Origin: Angiostrongylus vasorum
Taxonomy: Eukaryota; Nematoda; Chromadorea; Rhabditida; Metastrongylidae
Assembly: GCA_018806985.1 (NCBI GenBank)
Contig: JADANN010000467.1
Coordinates: forward strand, 620,001-684,000
Direction: 5' to 3'
Length of the DNA stretch: 64,000 nucleotides
Of this stretch, positions 39,001-50,500 are shown piece by piece. Position 1 is the first letter of the stretch. Every line of letters begins with the position of its first letter. Position numbers and translations under genes: made by a program. The notes beneath the pieces were generated by a model. The model was not told the DNA's origin and did not search any database. It saw only the letters and a program-made list of their open reading frames with translations.

Positions 39001-42000
39001 CAAAAAGATTGATAAAACTAGCTGAGAGACAGGCGAAACGAAGGACCCGCATGGCGTGGTGGTGAACGCGTTACTCCCCCGAAAGGACAGTAGCGCGTTC
39101 GTTCCCCACCATAGGCACCTGCGGTCCAGAGTTTTGCAAGTATCTCAGTTTCGTTGAAGTTATATTTCGCAATATACCCCTGCCATCAAAAAGAGTAGGC
39201 AGTAAGTTAAAAGGTTAAGATTATTTCTTGCTATATCGTCACCTTTGTGAAGCTGGTCAATTCTTATTGATCAACTACTGAAGAGTGGTTCTTAGAAGTA
39301 CAAGCAGTAATAAGGAACCAACCAGAAAGAAAAAAAGGAACTAAAAAGGTGTAGCAGCAGGAAAGATCGAAATTTGTTTGCAAATAGCAGGTAGGAACAG
39401 CTGAAGTCTCCGGGCCATATGCACAGCCGATCGTCAACTGCTCAGCGAGCACTCGAACGAATTAACGCTAACGTGCGTCCCATACGCCGCCAAGCCACAA
39501 TATACATTAACAAATCTGTTCGACGTAATGACCCCTCCGTCCATTGTCGATGAACGAGCGACGACTTGACTTCATTGTCGCCTCTACTGCTCTCAGCTTA
39601 TCGCACGTGTCTCCCATCACCGAAGGACTCTGCACAGAGCAATGATAGCACGAGTGATAACGGCCATAGTTTACCTGGCCAACTTATAGTCTCCGCTGTG
39701 CGACAGTGATAAAAACAAATCAACCATTGAAGAGAAGCTGACACAAATGCGACGCTGCTCAATCTATTTTAAAATTATTGAAAGGTGAAGAAGTAAACGT
39801 AGAAAACATTCAGGTTATAACAACACCTTTTGTTTAAAAGACTTGTTATCAGAAATTCGTAAGTTATAAGAAGGAGATCGCTTTTTTTGACCAATCCTTT
39901 TAGAACCACGAAAAAAAATAGGAAATGTTTTAAAAATTTTGGGACATTCCCTTCTATTCTAGAATTTTATGTCCCGGATGATCAAAAGATAATGAGAAAC
40001 GAGAAACAAAACGGTTAACTACTTCGACTTTATCAAGCATCATTAGAAGTGCTTGAGTGTATGAATGGATTGTCTGGTCTATACAATGACTTGCGGTGCC
40101 CTATCCATGCATCACGTCAGTGTTACCATCCTACCAAACAAGTCTAGTACCAATTTGTAGACTCCGGAAGGTTGGAGGGCTTGGTAAGTCCGCGGTCTTG
40201 GATCGAACCAACGACCTCATATTTACTGTAGGTTATCTATAACCTCTGTGCTACACGTATCTCAAAAAAAGAAATCTTTAAACTATTGGAAAAATCAGTT
40301 CACATGAACACAGTCTATAAAGAGCTAATAGAAAGACGTAGTGAAGTAACGAGACACTGTATCAGTTTTTATACACTAACGAATACCGACCTTCCACCGG
40401 CCCATTATTATTATGGGAACACATTTTCGAACGTTCTTCAGCATTGCAAGTCCCCAACTGTAAACGGCAGACTACGATGCGTAGAATAAGATCCGCTTTT
40501 GTCTAGTTTCTCAAGCAATTCTGGTATGAATCCCCATAGAACCATCACAAGGAAAACCCACCTCGTCAGAAGACTCACAGATCAACGGTTACTACCATAC
40601 AATTCTAACGCTTTAACGCCAAGAAAGCCTGTGAAGTACAGATAACTATTAAGTGTTTTGTTTACCATCACAAATTTCCATGCAATCATTGATAAGGAAC
40701 ATAGGTGGGCGATAAGGATTATAGCGAAATTAACTCCTTACTTTTTCAGGGAAGAAATGTGGAATTTGGAAAGTGAACTATACACCCTTCATATTTCTAA
40801 CGTATGCAACACTAATGAAAAAAAAACTACTCTGCTGAAAAAAAGCTAAACCCAACACTTATATATCACACTTGAATTTATTACTATAAGACCAAGTAGT
40901 CTTTAAAACACGTACCATCTTTAAACACTCGCTCCACATTCAATCCATATGTGGCACAGGTCTCGTAGTAAGCACATCGTTTCAGATGGTTTGCCATCTG
41001 TTTGCCTTCCTCTTCGCTGATGACCCGCGGGTTTTTCTCCGACAAAGTGTCCTACATCGAGAATTTCATTATCACATTACAATGAAAAAATCAAAAGCGA
41101 AGAAAATAAGATCTTCATTGTAAGAAAAGCTTCTCAACGCATATATTTCAATAAAGTTGTTAGACTAAAGGGCCAAAAAGCCAGAAGAAAAACAAACTTC
41201 AAAAAAAACCAAAGAATAAAGTCACCTTGGTTCCAACCAACAACACCGGCATATCGGCAACGTTTCGGAACTTATTCATATGACTGTAGAAGTGTCGAAC
41301 ACGTTCAAAACTTTCCTGATTGTCTACACTGTATACAAATATCACTGCGTCCACCCACAATGAGAACTGCAACGGGCTGTGCTTCACTTTCAAAAACAAG
41401 TCGAATTTAAACTAAACAATTTTTCATTTTTGTAAAAAAGTAAAGGATGTCACTGCCTTCTTTTACGTTTAATTCGATTCCATTGAATGAAAGTCCCTCA
41501 GAAATGAAAGAAAAAACAGCAACTAAAGGACAAAATGATAGCTTATAAGCAAAAAAGAAACAAAGCTCCCGGCGATGACCAATCCCCGAGGGATGCGCCA
41601 TGCATTCTACTTCATTTAAACCTTTAGATGTGAATGAATGCACACCTCACTCATAAAATTAGTTGTGTTGGAATACCAACGTATCAAGTCAGTGCTGCTA
41701 TCCTCTAAGACAAGCTTGGTAGCAATTTTGCAAACCCGGACGGATGGAAAGCTTGGTGGGGGCCAAGGTGATGAATCGAACGAAAGGCCAAGTATGTACT
41801 GTGCAAATCACCTATAACCACTGCGCTACACGCGCCGTACAATCTTACAAATACATTCAGTAATATTGAAAGTAAATTTACTTATCAGAATTACAGAAAT
41901 TTCTATGGAAATAGTCGTTTGTTCAATCACTGCTACTGCTCCCAATAAAAAAGCAACCTATTAAGTGTCGTAAATTGCAACATATCAGTTCGAAGCGGTC

Positions 42001-45000
42001 TTAAAACTAATCGCTATTTTACAACACAAAATGAAGTTTTCAGTAACATAAAAATTAGACTGAAGGAAGAAGGCGTGAAGAATTAAGGCTAACTGAAATG
42101 CCAGCATCGGCCAGAAGTCTAATTACAACTACTTATCGAGGAATGAAGCGCCAGATTGAGGTCTTGATTCCATCTTGACATTAACGTCATCACAATTACA
42201 CCATCTGTTCACAGAAAACTTAGGGCTACAAGACCACTCGTCCACAAAGCAGGTAATCCTCGAAATTGCTCAGCTACAAGAGACCTTTTCAGTTCTAGTT
42301 TAGACAAGATCAAACCCTCGAATCCAGGAAATTTCAGTGAACCAGACAGATGAGGTTCATACCGCATAACTACTGGACGGACCACTACATTGTAAGATTC
42401 TTTATAGATTTGCAAATTTCCAATCTCTTTTAATTATCAGCAAAAGATTTCTAAGGTGAAAAGAAAACAGAAAACAATGTTTGTAAATTAGTACAAAACT
42501 TCGTGATCGAACAACATTTCGAAAACAGCAAAGCAAAATGCTGTTCGGTTAACGAATTGATACTGAAAACATGTCCCGGTAATGATAGTACAACCTAACC
42601 TGAACATCCGGTGTAGCGCTACCCTCGTCACGAATCAAAAGCAGATGACTTAAACCGTCAATGAAGACCTCTTTTTTAAACCTTCCGCCTGAAAAAAAAC
42701 ATTACTCTGAAATCATAACACCAATAAAAGAATGACATCAGAAGGAAGTATCGAATGGTTCCCAAAAAAAAGAGAATAGAATAGGCTTGATTAGGGCACA
42801 AATGTATCTTTCTAAAGCAAAAAAAGCAGCGAAAAATAGCTAAACGAATAGAAGGGAAACAGAATAGAAGTCGACAATTGTTCAAATAACGTAAGGCCAT
42901 GGGTTTTTACATGCCAAATTTACTACCAAATCAAAAAAATTGTGGGTTCAAAGAAAATTTGACACATAGGCTACACCTGGACGTTTTAACGTCATAACAC
43001 TTAACTTTTACTAATAATATAAATAAACTACATGTCTAAATAGAGTTTAAGAATTGTAGTAAAAGAAATAGTCAAGTAAACTAATGCCACCGAAGGAGTG
43101 GATCGGAAGTCTACCCAAGAAATAAGGAACCAAAATGGTCTGATTCGGCGAAAGTCATTGTTGGATTAACCCTGATGAGCAGGCAAGCATTGATCGTTGA
43201 CTCCTGGCGACGAAACAGAAGTGGAGAGGTCGCAACATCCACGTTGAATGTTTGAGCACCCGGTATTTCATACAACTTAAACTAGCGCTTCCTTTTTTTT
43301 CTTTCAGTGCCTCAACAAATACAGACAGCTTCTTGAATTACAAACATCTAAAACTATTTCAACAGATTCAACATTGTTTTTATCTTTGCACAGATTTTCG
43401 ACTGATTTTCCCACTAAATCAAAAAAATACCAGGAAACAAAAAGAAGAAAAAGGCGGCGCCTCCTCTCATTTGATACTGACGATGTTGAATTAGTCAAGG
43501 GCAATTTAAAAAAAATGAGAAATAAAAAATAGCAGAATCCTTTGAAGCTAAGAAATTGAACGAGGTATTTTAATGTCCGACGTTTTCAAAAAACGTTACT
43601 TCCTGCCAAAACAATAGAAGGCGATTGCCGAGGCTTGCGTAATACGCATATTTGACGGGTCGTTTCAAAAAGAACGATTTTACAGCTCACGGGAAATTGC
43701 ACCGCCGTAAAAGAGCTAAGGCCTTAATAAGAGATATTCAAACACGTTGTGATACCAAAATATGAGACTTCTCCAGTAACGAAGACACCAATATTTCTGA
43801 CGAGGAAACCATAAAAAAATGATATAAGAATTAAAATCATAAGTGCCAATAAAAGCACTAACCTTCTGGACTTTCTTCCGCTGTAAAAGTTCCTGTTAGA
43901 TATCGATGAACGAGTGAGGTTTTACCAGATGAAGTTGTACCAACTATGCCCTGTAAATGCGATAAAAAAGCATACAACAACAAAATAAGAAATGTTGTGA
44001 AACGAAATAAAGAAAACTGGTTTTGGTCACAAGTCAAGTGCTGGAAGCAAGCAGGAAGGAACGATTCATATTTCAAACATAGCCCGCGATATGGAACAGC
44101 AGGCTAAGTAAGCTCAACAGTAAATAAATGAAGCTTGACGTCTTGTACACTAAAGCTATTGGTAATACAATATTCAAACACAACAGGTTTAAAAAGCAAC
44201 TAGGCTAATGAAGAATTGTGGGAGGATAAAATATTAATCGCCAACATAAGCTATTTCTATTCCACTCATGACAACAAGTCTTTTAACTATTAGATGTAAT
44301 TATCGGATTATAATACCCAAGATGGATAGATTGGACCAATTCTGAAAACAGCAGGTGCAGTTGAATGAGTTGAGTAGGCATGCCATGTTGGACGCCGCGT
44401 CTTATATGCCACTCATATGTGGGTGGGTGGGTGTTTGACTTGAGCTGTTTCTAATTACAGGCTCGGTTTGAGATGAAAGCAAGCCGACAAAGCACTTAAT
44501 GAGATTAGCCATCATTTCAGAGAAGAGCCTTTTGTTTGTAGGAGATAATGCAGACGTGAAGTGATGCTATTACATTGTACAAAGGTGCAGAGAAAAATGA
44601 AAAACCCACAGCAGTTCAGCAACAAGGACAACGTTCCCAAGTGAAGTCCTCAACGGATTTATCATTTGGATTTGTACTATACAGTCCTCAACGGATTTAT
44701 CATTTGGATTTGTACTATACAATCTCCTGGGAATATACATAGAAACTCCTCCTTCTTGATTTAAATCGGAGTTTCAACATTACACCCAACATCAAAACAT
44801 TTGACGAGAGTGGGATTCGAACCCACGCCCCCCGAAGAGACTGGTGCCTAAAACCAGCGCCTTAGACCACTCGGCCATCTCGCCACATTGCTTGCCTGCT
44901 TTAACCAGGTAAAGTGCGCTTTCCACTCTTTTAAGATGACAATCCCCCTCTTATTTCTTCATATTCTATCCTTACGGTCGTCACCAAAACAGTTGACGAG

Positions 45001-47077
45001 AACTGCTGTAAGCCGTAAGAGTTATTACACTCTGATAATATTACTACGATTGTCTCTCCACTAATAACAAAGCAGAACGTATTTATCACAAATCGGCGTG
45101 TGTTACTACGAAGAGTAGTCACCTTTCTCCAAGAGTGACATTTAATGTCTAAAACAAGTTCGGTCAAAAGTAGAAAACAACACTACTAATGTTGGGTGTG
45201 TTATTATGGGCATGAATTAATGTGTACTAGTCACCACTCAATGTCCACATATGGGTGTAACGCTCTATTATGAAGCTAAGCTCTCTCAACGCTTATTAAT
45301 TCTCATCTGAAAGTTACAAATGAGTTATCAATCTACTGCTAGTGCAAAGAAGATCCGTTACGAAGAATTTGACTTTAGTTTCGGCCAAAGAAGGTGAAAA
45401 CCATCCCATAATCATTATCCCACAATATACATATACCTTCCTTTGCCTTTCTAATTTATTTCACTTCCTGATGAACGACGTTGTAGATGTTCTGTGCGTC
45501 AAAGAAAGAGTCAATTCGAAATTAACCAACATTCCGTATTAAAAAAGGTAGCACTTAAATTTCGTAGCCAACCAGGGAGGAAGCGTCCAGAATTTCAATG
45601 TGCTGAGTGATATGCTGAAGCAAAGAGCACCTATCAATGACTTATGACGAAACAGTAAGTAAACAGATGTGGAACAACATACATTTCCGATCAGCGACGC
45701 CCATGCGTTCATCCGTGGGCAGAAATTTGAACTCAAGGGACACAAGCGCGTACCTTATGCACACTAGTGTGGTCATAAATCTTATTCCACAATGGAAATA
45801 TTACCAGAAACTCAAAATCTTCATAAAACGAATATTTCTCTAAGCGAATAGCATGGAAAGATTTTCAATGACGAAAAGTCTGCAAGTAACATTTAGAGTT
45901 GGATAATCGCTTTTAATTCCTGGACATCTACTTAAACGTGAAATAATTCGAGGTAATGACATATCATTTCTAAATTTTCCTTCATTTGTTCGCTGACTAT
46001 GGATGGGTGCGACATTTGGAGTCAAAAGTGAACTGCTGGGTGGCCCCACTGGCCATCCGAGATGACATAGGTTGAACATTTCACTCGATATCACGTTGTA
46101 GCAACGAATACCCAGAGAACGAACTCGAAACATTCGAAAAACTTTCTGCAACAGTTTGACCAGAGATTCGAATCGTACATCAAAAAATAGAACGAACTAC
46201 AACAATGAACCAGCATTCTATTTCGAATACACACTTTTACCTAGTCTAAAACTTACTGTAAACACACACAGCAACAACATATTTGTTGCAAATCTTCCAA
46301 CACTTGCAAAATGCGACAAGATGTTAATCGCCAGATTATTAAGATATCTGGCCGAAATTTCAAAGATGAGCTTCGTAACAGGTTTAAGAACATAACATAG
46401 TAGTAAGTCTATCGATAAAACAGAAACACCACTAAAAGTACGTACTGTGAGAGCAGTCATCCTAATGAACACTCCATTGTTTCTGACCTGACCCACACAC
46501 AGCACTTCTCGACTAAAAAGTGGTGCCTGCTGTGATGGTGTCAAACAAGGAGAGAGAGCCATCAAACAGGTTTTTTTCATCTACAGTAGCTCAAAAAATC
46601 TGATTTAGTTAGCAAAAAGGTAATGTGCGGACCATAAATCGGTTATTAAATCTGTGATGTTTTTCGAATTAAACCTTCATCTTTGCCTGTTGAGATCTGA
46701 AATTGCGAGAAGACCTTATTTAATCAAAGAAGTATGTAGTTGGATGAGTAAAAACTTTAACTAGGTGCAGAATTAGCATGGCAACTTAACGAAGAAGGGC
46801 CAAAAATTGGTGGAATATATTTAAGTAGATTTGTTAACGACATTAGAAAATCGAAGACGGGAAGTAAACTTACTGCAACCGTGATAAGTTTACGCGTATT
46901 GGAAAAAAGATCACCACGAACAACTCCGAGATTCAAAGTCAGAAACATGTCCTTCGCGCCTTCTCGGAAACCAGAGACTATATGTATGCATACATATATG
47001 TGTAGTATGCATACATATGTGTACATATATACATACATATTTACATTTGTACAAGTATGCACATGTATGTTTATGTA

Positions 47078-47125
<48 letters not shown>

Positions 47126-47441
47126 CATAAAGGATAAAAAAGGATAAAACTCTCGCCGTTGATCAATCCCTGAAGGACGCGCCATGCATTCGATCCCATT
47201 AACTATCGTCTGGAGGTGATTGCAGGCATATCTGGCCTATACAATGACTCGTGCTGGCCTACCGATGTATCGAACCAGTGCTGCTATCCTCCCAGACAAC
47301 TCTGGTACCCAATATGCCGACCCCGGAGAGATGGAAGGCTTGCTGGGCCATGGGCGCAAGAATCGATCCCACGTGTGTGGCGCAGGGCGCCTCCCACCAG
47401 TGCACCACACGTGCCCTATATATATCATATATATATATATC

Positions 47442-47504
<63 letters not shown>

Positions 47505-50500
47505 TCCTGACAAAATGTAATTAAGTGTTCAAATTCCGTATGGTTGTGCAAGGTTACGTTATGGTCAACGATTTTTTGTAACCTGACACCAAAGACAACT
47601 CACTGGTGAAGGATCTTGTACCAGCGGTTGATGACGAGGTTATGTGGTGTTGCCCTAGACAGGGGGATTAAACACAGGTCAAATGTCTCTACGTGAAATC
47701 TCTACAATGCAGGTGGTTCAGCTCTTCACCTACACGATACACTGGTTTGTCTTACGGATTTCGTATGTGAGCATTCACATTAAGGAATATCTGCGTGGAC
47801 GGGTTTGCAGGTATACAAGTGGTATCTTTTCCTGCGTCGATTTAGCTAAAAATCTTAAATCAAGTGACTGACAAGTGTACGGGAGACGATTTTGAGTCAC
47901 CTACAACAAGCTCTACGCGTCGTATTGGGATGGAGAGTCATACAAGCTACTGCAAATGTACACACTAACTCAGATGGAAAGCATCTGCGAACTGCCAAAA
48001 CTCGTATCATCAAAACAGTAAAAAAGTACCTGAGTACGAAAGGTGTGATGATCTCTCAGTCCCCTGGAGAGACTTCAGTGTGCCGGGAAGCTCTTGTGCG
48101 TAGCATGGACCACACGAATTTTTTACCTGTACCCGTTCGCGACACTCGATGTGAAATAGTATCAACAGGAAATATAAATAGTGGGTAAACGGTACACGAC
48201 TCTGACATATTGTACTTAGATTCTTAAAACTCGAACCAAAGCAGAAAGAATTGGAAATAAAAAAAATAGATGTCGTCATTCCAAGCACCTCTATATGGAA
48301 GATAGGCAGTTGGAAGAAAAGGAGATCGAAGATGAGATCTCGAGAACTGGACCGGCCCCCGTACAGATAAGGCAATGACAATGATAATGGCAACGAATAT
48401 GAAGAAAGTGAGAGTGAATCTTCTCTTTCTATCGAATCAACAACTTATATAGAAACGGAAATGAAGGGCGCAACCAGCGATATCGAGTTCCCAGTTTACA
48501 TCTTCACTTCTAAATTCAGACGACGCCATGGGCGCTTAACGTATTCGAGACGAAGCTGGTTTTTCGACAACAGACGACAACTCCTCCAATAAAAGAGTAG
48601 TAGACGAGTTGACAACTTTACAAAACTGCAAAAATATAGAAATATAGAAAAAATATAGAAGCGATTTTTCTTTACTCCCTTGAGAATATATATGATTTAT
48701 ACAGAATATTCTCCTAATTTCGAATTCGGTTCTTAATTAAGCTCTGGTTCTCAAAATTTCTCACACAAGTGCTGCGGCAGCCACAAAACCAACAAAACAA
48801 TGAAAGACAACATTGTGCCTTGCTGGACGAAATTCCGGTTATGTAGTCGCTTTCACTTTCGAAATGCATTCCTTGGGTGGAAAAAAAGTGAAACACCTTC
48901 AATTTTCCAGAAAATAGGAATTTCATCATGTTAGAAAAAAGAGGTGTACCTTGTAAAAATATTCTAACACGTTTAATTTCAACCAATAAATTCGTCATGA
49001 TTTGAGATATCGTGGTTCAAAGTTGGTCGCAGCGGTTATCTTCGCATATGACTGACTGACATGAGGTCCGAATGTGTTAATACCGTTTATAATCACTTAC
49101 GCATTTGTTGCACTGGGAGGTGGGCAACATTAGCTGGAAGAAATGCGCTGCGTAATGTACACTGTTACAGAATCGGTCCAAAAACTTCAAAACTCTGACT
49201 AGTATTCGGAAGAGTTATGCTTTTCTTTTTCCAACTGCCTTCCTTGGAAACCATAACTGGAAATAGGAATGGAATGATATCCTAGGTAAGAATATGCGAG
49301 ATCGTGACACTGACCGTCGGGAAGCAGACGTGTCCCGTCAGCGACGAGGTGTGAACGCGTCACGTTGCGCACGTACGCATGAGTGACATATTGGGCCGAA
49401 GATTTACAACGCGTCTATCTTAGCTCAATAACTTCTTCTACGTTTAACGACCAACTTCAATCACAATAATATCATATAACGCAATCAAAAAAATATAACC
49501 TCAGAAGACGGATTGCGTGCAATGATATCGGCTCATTGGTAATCAATGCCAGAAATCCGTTATAGAGGAAACCCTGGATAGTAAACTTAATCAAAACGTA
49601 TGTCTTCATCAAACCTTATCAATAACACCTCTTAGGAAATGTTTAAGCTGCTGGAGTTCATCCCAGCCCCAATAAAGTGAGGATCGAGGGCTAACAAACT
49701 GATTCACGGAGAGTGAACGGAAATGAGTAGAGACATTCAAACGATAAAAAATCCATAGTATCACACAAAAGTTCATAACTATGTACTTTATTGTGAAAAC
49801 TGCATTGACTACTACATTTATTATTAAAGATTTCAAATCCTACTGTGAATATCGACACCTTTGTCACTTAGTTACATGAGACCTGCACTCATTGTAAAAT
49901 TGTATTTCAGATCTCTACTGAGAGTCCAACCATCTCCAGACAGGATGGCAGTGTGCTGCTGCAAAAAGTGGAGTACTTTCGGTTGTAATGGCATCCCGAC
50001 AGCAGGTGTTAGTACGCAATCATGACTTCCTTACTGTTACGCAATACAAGCGTTGCACTCAGAGAGCAACACTGTCATCACCTGCGATTAATGCAAAGGT
50101 GTAATTTGAATGGTGACGCGGAGATCAGTCTGACCCCAGTGCTTTATTTGAACTCGTGAAATAAAGCACGGCAACCTAGCAATTAACCAAGGAACGGTCA
50201 TCATATTATTCCTCGAAACCAAATGTTACACCAAACTCTCGCTAGAGTACTCTGAGACATACAAAGCAGCAACAATCGATCCAAGATTCGAAACCGCTCT
50301 ACCACTGCTCAGCGTGGATTGAGACATATGAGCAGTTGACAGAGCTGAGGAATAATTCTGCCTAGATTAGGTCAGATTGAACTCTAATTCAGCGAATAAT
50401 TTTATGTACGATACCAGTGTGGAAAACAGGAAGTGGAAGAATGTTGAGAAAATCATTAATAGATAAAACATTAGAATATGATCAAAACAGTTCTCCATTT

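Noticed and set aside
46757..47551. Several open frames of 76 to 142 codons made largely of Tyr-Ile repeats
   Set aside because: They are translations of TA microsatellites and SINE copy 12.
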